64,000 bases of DNA from Acidobacteriota bacterium (GTDB lineage Bacteria; Acidobacteriota; UBA6911): assembly GCA_012729555.1 (NCBI GenBank), contig JAAYCX010000010.1, positions 1 to 64,000 on the forward strand, read 5' to 3'. The position numbers were made by a program, and so were the translations under genes. Under the pieces are notes generated by a model. It was not told where the DNA came from. It did no database searches and saw only the letters and a program-made list of their open reading frames with translations. The stretch's first letter is position 1, and each line of letters starts with the position of its first letter. Of this stretch, positions 25,156 to 33,303 are shown one piece after another.

Positions 25156-25179
25156 TTCCATACCTCCAGGAGCCCATAA

Positions 25180-25196
25180 AGCAATAAACGTGCCAA
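25180..25196 (-). promoter_or_regulatory. sigma-54 (RpoN) promoter of the PEP-CTERM gene
   Basis: Read on the minus strand, TGGCACG-N4-TTGCT matches the sigma-54 consensus (-24 GG at 25194-25193, -12 GC at 25182-25181) with exact spacing. Transcription would start near 25170, just ahead of the Shine-Dalgarno. Expression should then need an AAA+ enhancer-binding protein. Confidence 0.8.
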
Positions 25197-25694
25197 ATGA
25201 GCCCCTATGAGGCCGGGAGAGGCTCATTGTACTGTAGAATAAAGACATGTGGCTGGTGTGAGGGAGGGGCCCCTGCGAAGGAACAGGCTGGACGGCGCCG
25301 GTTATGTCAAAAATATTTACACCCTTCGTGCCCGGGACCGTTGCCGGGCGGGCCTGGAGGTAAAGGACTAAAGAACCCGTAGCGGGCGGCGGCGGGGGTT
25401 GATTGTTAAACCTGAAAAATATCAACACGTTAGGCGTATGCGAACGGGTCCGGGCGGCGAGCTCCCCTTTGCGCCCCCGCGTGCGCGCTGTCGGGCGGCT
25501 TTACACCCCGAATTCTGTACGAATTAGTAAATGGGATGACAAAAGGGAGTTTGCGGGCCGGGACCGGAAGGGGTTGCGTTTCCGGGCGCGGAAACCTAGA
25601 ATCGGGGCATACGAACCGTGGTTTTCCGGCACCAGAGGAAACAGCAGGGCAGAAGGGGGCGGGAGGACACCCGCTCCGAAGGAGGCTGTGCGCC
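25197..25694. other. 498-bp non-coding region with candidate enhancer sites
   Basis: No convincing gene. Besides the site at 25305, GTTGAT (25398-25403) and ATCAAC (25421-25426) form an inverted repeat with a 17-nt spacer around an AT-rich core. These are possible activator-binding sites for the sigma-54 promoter. A short hairpin CCGGAA/TTCCGG near 25564-25585 and the Shine-Dalgarno of the next rightward gene complete the region. Confidence 0.5.
25305..25322. promoter_or_regulatory. candidate enhancer-binding-protein site (PrsR-like)
   Basis: TGTCAAAAATATTTACAC is a near-palindrome (TGTnAAA...TTTACA) about 110 bp upstream of the -24 element, the usual distance for an upstream activating sequence. 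In bacteria with exosortase systems, PEP-CTERM genes are commonly controlled by RpoN with the PrsK/PrsR two-component pair; assignment of this site to PrsR is inference. Confidence 0.5.
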
Positions 25695-26147
25695 ATGAAC
25701 CGCAGGGAATTCATGAAATATGTCGATCATTTCAACCATCGCAGGTTCGACAAGGTAGCGGGCTACTTCCGTCGCGACGCCACCCTGTCCTACCCCGACA
25801 ACTTCATGGGGAAGCAGATCCCCGGCCTGACGGGCAACACGCTGCGCGGCCCGAAGGAGTTCATCGCCAACTACGAGGCGCTCACGGCCAACATCCGGGA
25901 GGTGCTGCACGTGGGGGCGTTTCTCTCCAGGGGGCGGCAGTTCTGCGTCGAACTCGTCACGGAGTTCCACGTCCTCCGCAAGCCCCCGGCCGGCGCCCCG
26001 GGCGCCCAGTGGAACAAGGGGGACGTCATCGTCATGAACCAGATGGTGCTCTACGACCTGGACGCGAAGGGGAAATTCAAGCGCATCCGCATCTTCCACC
26101 ATCGCTACCTCGATCCCGGGGAAGCGATAAAGGCGCTGCGCGGCTGA
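25695..26147 (+). CDS. NTF2/SnoaL-like protein
   Basis: Cytoplasmic protein of 150 residues, single SnoaL-like cone fold: N-terminal FMKYVDHFNHRRFDKVAGYFRRDATLSYPD, a middle strand region, and C-terminal NQMVLYDLDAKGKFKRIRIFHHRYLD. Members are either small isomerases/hydrolases or ligand-binding proteins; no defined active-site pair can be assigned. AGGAGG lies about 10 nt before the ATG at 25695. The gene is followed after 40 nt by a second, exported member of the same fold family, suggesting a joint role. Confidence 0.82.
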   Translation: MNRREFMKYVDHFNHRRFDKVAGYFRRDATLSYPDNFMGKQIPGLTGNTLRGPKEFIANYEALTANIREVLHVGAFLSRGRQFCVELVTEFHVLRKPPAGAPGAQWNKGDVIVMNQMVLYDLDAKGKFKRIRIFHHRYLDPGEAIKALRG

Positions 26148-26187
26148 TGCGGTCCGGAAGAAAGCATTCCTGCCCCGGGGAGGCGTG

Positions 26188-26730
26188 ATGAAGATCGGAA
26201 CGGTGGTTGCGGCGTTTTTCGTCCTCGTGAGTGCGGCGTCCTGCCGGCAGCGGGAGCCCGGCGGGCTCACGGCCCTCGACTACTTCGAGATCCAGCAGCT
26301 GGTGGCCAGGTATGCCCGCGCGATCGACACCTGCTCGGGCAACGGGTACGACTATGCCGACCTCTTTGCGGAAGACGGGTATTTCGAGCCTTCGCTCGGG
26401 GGCGTCTCCGGGCCCAGGTTCCAGGGAAGGGAGCAGCTGGCCGAGGTCTCCGGCGGCGGGGCGCGCGGGTGCCGCGACGTCCCCTGGATCGACGAGGGGG
26501 TGCACCACCTCTACGTCAACCACACGATCACGGCCGACGGCGCGGGGGCGAGGGGAAAGGTCGACATGCTGATGATCGGGCTCGGCGGGGACCCGAACCG
26601 GATCGAACACGACGGCTACTACGAGGACGTTTACGTCCGCACCCCGGCCGGCTGGCGCTTCGGCTCGCGCACCCACCACGCCCTGCTCGACCAGGGGAAG
26701 CGGGTGCCGCCCGGGCGCGGCGGCGACTGA
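26188..26730 (+). CDS. SnoaL-like lipoprotein
   Basis: Protein of 180 residues with a lipoprotein signal (KIGTVVAAFFVLVSAASC, lipobox SAASC). The mature part is a SnoaL-like domain (ALDYFEIQQLVARYARAIDTCSGNGYDYADLFAEDGYFEP), a layout found in small dehydratase-like and polyketide-associated proteins. Likely periplasm-facing. GGGGAGG precedes the ATG at 26188 (a GTG 3 nt earlier is possible). Function unknown; it is paired with the preceding NTF2-like gene. Confidence 0.82.
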   Translation: MKIGTVVAAFFVLVSAASCRQREPGGLTALDYFEIQQLVARYARAIDTCSGNGYDYADLFAEDGYFEPSLGGVSGPRFQGREQLAEVSGGGARGCRDVPWIDEGVHHLYVNHTITADGAGARGKVDMLMIGLGGDPNRIEHDGYYEDVYVRTPAGWRFGSRTHHALLDQGKRVPPGRGGD

Positions 26731-26762
26731 CGGAAGCTCCGCCCCGCGCGGCAAGGGGCCGG

Positions 26763-27638
26763 TCAACCCCCCATATCCTCCAAAAACAGGTCCACGAGCA
26801 GCCGGGCCGATCTGGACAGGTAGCGGTCGCGGTTCCAGGCGAGGCCCGCCTCGATGAGCAGCGGCCTGGTCAGCGGCCGGCCCACCACTCCGGGGTATCG
26901 GGCGACGATGGTGTCGAGCATGAAGGAGACGCCAACTCCCCGGCTGACCATCCCCATGATCGTTTCGATCTGGCTCGAGGAGAACACCACGCGGGGGACG
27001 AAGCGATTCCGGGCGCACTCGTCCATGACCAGGCGCCGGCTGTAGGTGTCTTCGTGGAACATGATGAAGGGCTGGTCGCGCAGCCGGGAGAAGGGGAGGG
27101 CCCGGAACCTTGCGAGGGGGTTGCGGCGCGAGAAGCAGGCCAGCAGCTGCCCCTTGGCCACGGGGGCCGTGTCGAAATGCGAGGAGATCCTGGAAGTGAC
27201 CATCATGGCCAGATCCAGGTCCCCGCCTGAGAGCTTTTCGCTGAGTGACAGGGATCCTTCCTCGATGACGTCCGCCTCCACCCGGGGGTGGACTTTCCGG
27301 AAGCGGGCGAGGAGCGCGGGGAAGAAATAGGCGCCGATGACGGGGGTGATGCCGATGCGGATCCTCCCCTTGCGCGCGAAGCGGAAATCCTTCATCTCCG
27401 CGGCCAGGTCCCGCAGGCGGCCGAGGATGTCGTCGGTGCGCTCCAGGAAGACCTGTCCTTCCGGGGTCAGCGCGATCTGCTTCTGGCTCCGGTCGAGGAG
27501 GGGGACGCCGAGTTCCTCCTCCAGCCGGTGAACGGCCACTGTGACAGAGGGCTGGGACACGTTCAGTTCCCGCGCGGCCCGCGTGATGTTGCGCAGCCGC
27601 GCCGCCCTCTGGAAGTATTCCATCTGGCGGTAATCCAA
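26763..27638 (-). CDS. LysR-type transcriptional regulator
   Basis: LTTR of 291 residues. The N-terminal winged helix-turn-helix (MEYFQRAARLRNITRAARELNVSQPSVTVAVHRLEEELGVPLLDR) is followed by the periplasmic-binding-protein-like effector domain from about residue 92. The start is a TTG at 27638 with GGAGA 7 nt upstream, giving the family-typical MDYRQMEYF opening; ATG 27623 is the alternative. It is divergent from an aldehyde dehydrogenase gene, with an LTTR box between them, so it probably controls that gene. Confidence 0.92.
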   Translation of the reverse strand: MDYRQMEYFQRAARLRNITRAARELNVSQPSVTVAVHRLEEELGVPLLDRSQKQIALTPEGQVFLERTDDILGRLRDLAAEMKDFRFARKGRIRIGITPVIGAYFFPALLARFRKVHPRVEADVIEEGSLSLSEKLSGGDLDLAMMVTSRISSHFDTAPVAKGQLLACFSRRNPLARFRALPFSRLRDQPFIMFHEDTYSRRLVMDECARNRFVPRVVFSSSQIETIMGMVSRGVGVSFMLDTIVARYPGVVGRPLTRPLLIEAGLAWNRDRYLSRSARLLVDLFLEDMGG

Positions 27639-27655
27639 TGTTTTATCTCCACATC

Positions 27656-27672
27656 CATAGATGATAGCTATG
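27656..27672. promoter_or_regulatory. LysR-type regulator binding site (T-N11-A box)
   Basis: CATAG (27656-27660) and CTATG (27668-27672) form a perfect inverted repeat with a 7-nt spacer and contain T-N11-A, the classical LTTR recognition pattern. It lies in the AT-rich 138-bp gap between the LysR gene and the aldehyde dehydrogenase. Confidence 0.65.
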
Positions 27673-27776
27673 TATGTATATCAAAACAATATTTGGCGTC
27701 AATGGCTCACGGGGTTATCTTTTCCGCCGGCACAAAGGTTCGTAAAGGAAATAGGAAAAGCCGGAGGGATCGAGCG

Positions 27777-29198
27777 ATGAAACACTACAGGATGCATATC
27801 GGCGGCCGGTGGGTGGAAGGCCCGGAACGGTTCGAAGTCCTTGAAAAATATACCGGCCGGCCGTTTGCCACAATAGCCCAGGCCTCGCGCGAACAGGTGG
27901 ATGAAGCCGTGCGTTCGGCCCGGAGGTCTTTCGGCGAGACGAGGCTGACGCCCTACCGGCGTTACGAGATCTTGCATCGGCTCGCCGGACTGATCAGGAG
28001 GGATGCCGGGGAGCTGGCCGAAACGCTGGTGCGGGAGGTGGGCAAACCGATCGGCGAGGCGTCGGGGGAGGTGGCCGGGGTGGCGGCCAACATGGAGATC
28101 CTCGCCGAGGAGGCCAAGCGGATCGCGGGCGAAATGGTGCCGGTCGAGGCCAACCCGGGGTCGGAGAACCGGATGGCCTTCACGCTCAGGGTCCCGGTGG
28201 GGATCGTGTGCGCCATCACCCCGTTCAACTACCCGCTGAGCCTGTCGGCCTCCAAGGTCGGCCCGGCGATCGCCGCGGGCAACGTCGTCATCCTGAAACC
28301 AACCCAGCAGACGCCGCTGAGCGGCTGCCGGCTGGTGGAACTCCTGCTCGAAGCGGGGCTGCCGCCCGAACACATCCAGCTGGTGCTAGGCCCGGGCTCC
28401 CGGGCGGGGCAGTGGCTGCTCGAGAACCCCGACATCAACTTCTACAGCCTCACCGGGAGCGCCGAGGTAGGGCGGCACATCACCCAGACCGTCGGCCTCA
28501 GGCGCTGTGCCATGGAACTGGGGAGCAACGCGGCCGTGATCGTTCACCGCGACGCCGACATCCCCCGGGCGGCCTCCGCCTGCGCCGCGCGCGGGTTCTA
28601 CAACGCCGGCCAGGTCTGCATCTCGGTGCAGCGGGTCCTGGTGCACCGGGACGCGTACGAGCGGTTCATCGCCGAGGCGAAGTCGGCGGCGGAGTCGCTG
28701 GTCCCCGGCGATCCGATGGACCCCGCGACCACGCTCGGGCCGATGATCGACGCGGGTGAGGTCCGGCGCGTCGATGCCTGGGTCCGGGAGGCGGCCGTGC
28801 AGGGCGCCACGATCGTCACGGGCGGGAGCCCGCTGGGAGAACGCTTTTACCTGCCCACGATTCTGGTGGGGTGCGAGCCGCGGATGAAGGTGTGGCACGA
28901 AGAGGTCTTCGGACCGGTGCTCGCCGTGCGGGCTTATGACGATTTCGGCGAGGCCGTGCGCATGGTCAACGACTCCAAGTACGGCCTGCAGGCGGGCGTC
29001 TTCACCCGGGACATCCACCTGGCGCTCGAGGCGGCCCGCAAAATCGAGTGCGGGGGGGTGATCCTCAACGACACCGCCTATTACAAGGTGGGCAACATGC
29101 CCTACGGCGGGATGAAACAGAGCGGTTTCGGCAGGGAGGGGGGGAAGTACGCCGTCCGGGAGATGTCCGAGGAAAAGATCGTCGTCGTCAACCAGTGA
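27777..29198 (+). CDS. NAD(P)-dependent aldehyde dehydrogenase
   Basis: ALDH-superfamily enzyme of 473 residues. It has the cofactor motif ITPFNYPLSLSASKVGPAIAAGNVVILKP, GSAEVGRHI, the general-base Glu in MELGSNAAVIV, and the catalytic Cys in FYNAGQVCISVQRV. PYGGMKQSGFGREGGKYAVREMSEEKIVV ends the protein as in glyceraldehyde-3-phosphate/lactaldehyde/succinate-semialdehyde-type members. The exact aldehyde cannot be assigned. The gene is alone in its transcript and is divergent from the LysR regulator. Confidence 0.9.
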   Translation: MKHYRMHIGGRWVEGPERFEVLEKYTGRPFATIAQASREQVDEAVRSARRSFGETRLTPYRRYEILHRLAGLIRRDAGELAETLVREVGKPIGEASGEVAGVAANMEILAEEAKRIAGEMVPVEANPGSENRMAFTLRVPVGIVCAITPFNYPLSLSASKVGPAIAAGNVVILKPTQQTPLSGCRLVELLLEAGLPPEHIQLVLGPGSRAGQWLLENPDINFYSLTGSAEVGRHITQTVGLRRCAMELGSNAAVIVHRDADIPRAASACAARGFYNAGQVCISVQRVLVHRDAYERFIAEAKSAAESLVPGDPMDPATTLGPMIDAGEVRRVDAWVREAAVQGATIVTGGSPLGERFYLPTILVGCEPRMKVWHEEVFGPVLAVRAYDDFGEAVRMVNDSKYGLQAGVFTRDIHLALEAARKIECGGVILNDTAYYKVGNMPYGGMKQSGFGREGGKYAVREMSEEKIVVVNQ

Positions 29199-29214
29199 GG
29201 GGGCCAGGGGCCGC

Positions 29215-31095
29215 CTACAGGTCCGATTCGAGGACCTCGGGCATCCGGCCCTGCAGGCCGTACAGCCGGGCGTAGAAGCCGTCGGGCTTCCGCATCAGCT
29301 CGTCGTGGGTGCCCGATTCCACGATGCGGCGGTTGTGGAGCACGAGGACCAGGTCGGCGTTGCGGATGGTGGAGAGGCGGTGGGCGATGATGAAGCTGGT
29401 GCGCCCCTTCATCAGGCGGATCAGCCCCTCCTGGATGCGGGCCTCGGTCAGGCTGTCGACGCTCGAGGTCGCCTCGTCCAGGATGAGGATGCGGGGGGCG
29501 GCCAGGATGGCGCGGGCGATCCCCAGGAGCTGGCGCTCCCCCTGGGAGAGGTTGGCCCCCCGCTCGGAGAGGGGGGTGTCGTATCCGTGGGGGAGGCGCG
29601 AGATGAAGTAGTGGGCGTTGGCGGTGCGGGCGGCCGACACCATCTCCTCCTCGGTGGCTCCGGGGCGGGCGTAGAGGAGGTTTTCACGGATGGTGGTGGC
29701 GAAGAAGAAGGACTCCTGAAGCACCACCCCCATGCACCGGCGCAGATCGTCGATGCGGAGGTCGCGGATGTCGGTGCCGTCGATGGTGATGCTCCCGGCG
29801 CGGACGTCGTAGAAGCGGCCGAGGAGGTTCACCAGGGTGGTCTTTCCCGCACCGGTGGGGCCGACGACGGCCACCACCTGGCCCGGCCGGGTGCCGAAGC
29901 TGATCCGTTCGAGCACCGGCCTCCCCTCTTCGTAGGCGAACGAGACGCCCGAGAACTCGACCGTGCCGGCGGGGTCGGCCATGGGGAGCGCGTCCGGTTT
30001 TTCGACCACCTCCGGGCGGGTGTCCATCAGCTCGAAGAGGCGCTCGGCGCCGGCCAGGGCCGACTGCAGCATGTTGTAGACCTGGGTGATCTGCCGCAGC
30101 GGCTCGAAGAAGCGCTGGGAGTAGAGGATGAAGGCCGTCAGGAGGCCGATCGACACGCCACCCGGAACGCCGCCGGCGTCCGGCGCCCCCGCGGCCCGCA
30201 TGGCCAGGTATCCCCCGACCCCCACGATCAGCCCGAGGGTGAGAGACGTCATCACGTTCATCAGGGGCATGAACGAGTAGGAGATGAGCTCCGCCTCGAC
30301 CCCGGCCCGCTGGTTCGCGTCGTTGATCTTTTCGAATTTGGCGAATTCGGCCTCCTCGCGGCTGAAAGTCTGGGTGACCTTGACCCCCGTGACCGATTCC
30401 TCGATGCTCGAGGTGAGGCGGCCGACCCACTCCTGGTTTTTGCGGAAGGCGTTGCGGATCTTCTTCCCCACGACGGCCGTCAGCACCGCCATGACGGGGA
30501 CCACGGCGATGACGACGAGCGAGAGGGGCCAGCTGAGCAGGAGCATGGCCCCGAGCACCGTCACCATCGACAGGAGGCCGCCGACGAGGTTGGCGAACCC
30601 GTTGTTCATGGCGTTGTAGACCATCTCGATGTCGTTGGTCATCCGGCTGATGAAATCGCCGATCCCGCGCCGGTCGAACGACTCCATGGAGAGGGTCTGC
30701 ACCCGGGCGAAGGAGTCCTCGCGCAGGCGGTAGACGAGCCGGTTCGACAGCCGGGTCATGAGGATGCCCGAGACCGCGTCGGCGATCCACGCGCCGATGA
30801 CGATGGCCAGGATGATCTTCATCCGGTGGATGAAATCGGGGAGGTTTTTTCCGAGCTCCAGGTCCACCTTGATCGCCTCCCCCACCAGCGCCGGCACGAG
30901 CGTCCGGAAGAGGGTGGCGGCGGCGATGAAGATTGTCGCAGCGACGATCAGCGCCTTGAACCCCCCGAAATAGCGCAGGAGGCGCCGGAGCGTCTTCGCG
31001 TAGTCCCTGGGCGCCTCGATCGGGGGAGGCCCCATCATGGCGCCGCGGCTGGGCGCGTGCGGCCTCGTCCCGGGGGATGCCGGCGGTCGGCTCAT
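29215..31095 (-). CDS. ABC exporter subunit, canonical ATPase site
   Basis: Half-transporter of 626 residues with a six-helix membrane domain (about 40-340) and an ATPase domain containing GPTGAGKTT (Walker A), LSQGERQ (signature) and ILDEATSSVD (Walker B with catalytic Glu). The first gene of the pair overlaps its start (ATGA at 31092-31095). Together they form a heterodimeric type IV exporter, likely for drugs, lipids or peptides; the substrate is unknown. The N-terminal 40 residues are Pro/Arg-rich and probably cytoplasmic. Confidence 0.92.
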   Translation of the reverse strand: MSRPPASPGTRPHAPSRGAMMGPPPIEAPRDYAKTLRRLLRYFGGFKALIVAATIFIAAATLFRTLVPALVGEAIKVDLELGKNLPDFIHRMKIILAIVIGAWIADAVSGILMTRLSNRLVYRLREDSFARVQTLSMESFDRRGIGDFISRMTNDIEMVYNAMNNGFANLVGGLLSMVTVLGAMLLLSWPLSLVVIAVVPVMAVLTAVVGKKIRNAFRKNQEWVGRLTSSIEESVTGVKVTQTFSREEAEFAKFEKINDANQRAGVEAELISYSFMPLMNVMTSLTLGLIVGVGGYLAMRAAGAPDAGGVPGGVSIGLLTAFILYSQRFFEPLRQITQVYNMLQSALAGAERLFELMDTRPEVVEKPDALPMADPAGTVEFSGVSFAYEEGRPVLERISFGTRPGQVVAVVGPTGAGKTTLVNLLGRFYDVRAGSITIDGTDIRDLRIDDLRRCMGVVLQESFFFATTIRENLLYARPGATEEEMVSAARTANAHYFISRLPHGYDTPLSERGANLSQGERQLLGIARAILAAPRILILDEATSSVDSLTEARIQEGLIRLMKGRTSFIIAHRLSTIRNADLVLVLHNRRIVESGTHDELMRKPDGFYARLYGLQGRMPEVLESDL

Positions 31096-32858
31096 GCGGG
31101 CGCCCTCCCGCCGGGACCCAGGCCGGCCTGGGTCTCGCAGATGGTGCGGTAGGTGGGATGGAGTTCGAGCAGCTCCGAGTGGGTCCCGACGGCGGCGATG
31201 CGCCCCCCTTCCATCACCGCGATCCTGTCGGCGTGCCGCACCGTGTTCACCTTCTGGCTGATGATGACGGCCGTGCGCCCCCGGAATTCCCGGTAGAGGT
31301 TTTCGACGATGCGGCGCTCGGTGGCGGCGTCGAGCGAGGAGGTGACGTCGTCCAGGATGATGACGTCGGGCCGCGCGGCGACGGCCCGGGCTATGGCCAC
31401 GCGCTGGCGCTGCCCCCCGGAAAGGCCGGAGCCCCGTTCCCCTACCGGCGTGTCCCACCCGTTCGGCGAGGTTTCGATGAACTCGTCGGCGCAGGCGACC
31501 GCCGCCGCGCTCTCGAGATCCGCGGGCGGGGCGTCGGGGGCGGCGAAGGCGATGTTGTCGCGCACCGTTCCGCTGAAGAGCACCGTCTCCTGCAGCACCA
31601 GGGCGATGCGGGTGCGCAGGGTGTCGAAGGCGAGGTCGCGCACGTCCACCCCGTCGACCCGCACGCTCCCCCGCTCGGGGTCGTAAAAGCGGAGGACGAG
31701 GTGCGCCAGGGTCGATTTGCCCGACCCGGTGGCGCCGATGACGCCCAGCTTCTCCCCCGGGCGGATGACGAGGTCGATGTCATCGAGCGCCCGCTCCCCT
31801 TCGCCGTAGCGGAAGGAGACCCCCTCGAACCGGATCTCCCCCTTGAGGGAGGGGAGGCGCAGGGGGGCCGGTTTTTCCTCCACGGCCGCCTTCTCGGCCA
31901 GCAGGGCCTCCAGCCGGACGGCCGAAGCCATGGCCATGCTGACGAAGTTCAGCACCATCCCGAGCATCAGCAGGGGGAACATGGCCATGGTGGCGTAGTT
32001 GTTGAAGGCGATCAGTTTTCCCAGCGTCAGGTTCCCCGCGGCGCCGGAGAGGAAATCGGAGATCAGGGTGGTCCCGCCCGACCAGAGGACGACGACGGTG
32101 GCCAGCTGGGCGATCAGGAAGAAGAGGGGGAAGAAGAGGGAGAGCTTGTACCCCACGTCGAGGCTGATGTTGAAGAGATCGCGGTTGCGGCGGGCGAACT
32201 TGTCGATCTCCTCCCGTTGCCGGGCGAAGGCGCGGACCAGCTTGGCGCCGGCCAGGTTTTCCTGCAGCGTGTTGTTGAGCGCGTCCAGGGCGACGCGCGA
32301 GCGCATGAACAGGGGGCGGATGAAGCTGGCGACGCCGAAGAAGAGGACCAGGATCAGGGCCATGAACAGGGCCATCACCCGTGCCAGTCCAGGGTCGGTC
32401 AGGTACATGGCCACGACGGTCCCGGCGACCATGATGACGGACTGGACGATGATGAACATCCCCATGCGCACGAACATCCGGACGGTGTTCACGTCCGAGT
32501 TGAGCCGTACCATGAGTTCGCCCGTGCGCCAGCGGTCGAGGTTTTCGAAGGAGAACCCCATAACCTTGCGGTAGAGGGCGTTGCGCATGGTGTACCCCAT
32601 CCGCTGCGAGGAGCGGATCAGGGCGTAGCCCGAGGCGAGGTTCAGCCCGGCGGCCACCACGGCGGCGAGGACGATGCCGGCGGCGCTCCAGAGGATGGCC
32701 CGGAGGCTCCCGGCCTCGATCCCGCGGTCGATGGCCAGCTCGATCAGCCGCGGCTGCACCAGTCCCAGCGCCGTCGAGGCGAGCAGCAGCCCGAAGGAGA
32801 GGGCGAGCGCCCGCACCGACCCGCGGAGGAAGCGGAAAAGCCTCAGAAGGGCGGTCAC
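31092..32858 (-). CDS. ABC exporter subunit, degenerate ATPase site
   Basis: Half-transporter of 588 residues, membrane domain first, then ATPase with GATGSGKST (Walker A) and LSGGQRQ (signature). The Walker B end reads IILDDVTSSLD, with Asp instead of the catalytic Glu. That substitution is typical of the non-hydrolysing partner in heterodimeric exporters. The GTG start at 32858 overlaps the stop of the response-regulator gene, and its own stop overlaps the start of the next subunit, so the three are translationally coupled. Confidence 0.92.
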   Translation of the reverse strand: MTALLRLFRFLRGSVRALALSFGLLLASTALGLVQPRLIELAIDRGIEAGSLRAILWSAAGIVLAAVVAAGLNLASGYALIRSSQRMGYTMRNALYRKVMGFSFENLDRWRTGELMVRLNSDVNTVRMFVRMGMFIIVQSVIMVAGTVVAMYLTDPGLARVMALFMALILVLFFGVASFIRPLFMRSRVALDALNNTLQENLAGAKLVRAFARQREEIDKFARRNRDLFNISLDVGYKLSLFFPLFFLIAQLATVVVLWSGGTTLISDFLSGAAGNLTLGKLIAFNNYATMAMFPLLMLGMVLNFVSMAMASAVRLEALLAEKAAVEEKPAPLRLPSLKGEIRFEGVSFRYGEGERALDDIDLVIRPGEKLGVIGATGSGKSTLAHLVLRFYDPERGSVRVDGVDVRDLAFDTLRTRIALVLQETVLFSGTVRDNIAFAAPDAPPADLESAAAVACADEFIETSPNGWDTPVGERGSGLSGGQRQRVAIARAVAARPDVIILDDVTSSLDAATERRIVENLYREFRGRTAVIISQKVNTVRHADRIAVMEGGRIAAVGTHSELLELHPTYRTICETQAGLGPGGRAPA

Positions 32859-33220
32859 TCCAGCACCCGACCCAGGATATCGCGCAGCTCCCCGGGGGTG
32901 AAGGGCTTGGCCAGGCAGCCGCGCGCTCCGGCGCGGGCGAATTCGGCCGCGGTTTCCTCTGTGGCCGACCCCGTCATGAGGATCACGGGGAGGCCGGGCG
33001 CCAGGTCCCCGATCTGTGCAAGGACCTCGAGGCTCGTCATCCTTCCCGGCATCAACCGGTCCAGGAGCACGGCGTCGACGGCGGCGTCCCCCCTTTTGAG
33101 GAGGTCCACTCCCTCGTCCCCGGTTTCGGCGCACACGACCTCCCACCCCGCCCGCGTGAGCACGCGCCGACAGGCGAGGCGCATGTGAGCGTCGTCGTCG
33201 ATCACCAGAATTCGAGTCAT
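32855..33220 (-). CDS. single-domain response regulator
   Basis: Receiver-only protein of 121 residues: acidic pair DDD at 8-10, phospho-acceptor Asp54 (VLLDRLMPG), switch Thr/Ser region MTGSA and conserved Lys in CLAKPF. No output domain. It is the first gene of an operon with the two ABC exporter subunits (4-bp overlap), so it may modulate the exporter or simply share its expression. No histidine kinase is encoded nearby. Confidence 0.9.
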   Translation of the reverse strand: MTRILVIDDDAHMRLACRRVLTRAGWEVVCAETGDEGVDLLKRGDAAVDAVLLDRLMPGRMTSLEVLAQIGDLAPGLPVILMTGSATEETAAEFARAGARGCLAKPFTPGELRDILGRVLE

Positions 33221-33230
33221 GGCGCAGCCG

Positions 33231-33284
33231 TAAAAAGAAAAACCGCGGATTCCCGGGGGGGCGCCCCCCGGAGAAGTCCGCGGT
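33231..33284 (-). terminator. Rho-independent terminator after metF
   Basis: On the minus strand, ACCGCGGA (complement of 33277-33284) pairs with TCCGCGGT (33242-33249), enclosing a further GC hairpin, and runs into TTTTTCTTTTTA (33231-33241). It ends the hdr-mvhD-metVF operon and separates it from the response-regulator operon, whose promoter must lie in or near it. Confidence 0.9.
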
Positions 33285-33303
33285 CGGGATCCCGGGAAGG
33301 GGA

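Noticed and set aside
25197-25382. 61-codon plus-strand frame in the PEP-CTERM upstream region
   Set aside because: No Shine-Dalgarno or homology; it overlaps the sigma-54 promoter and activator site.
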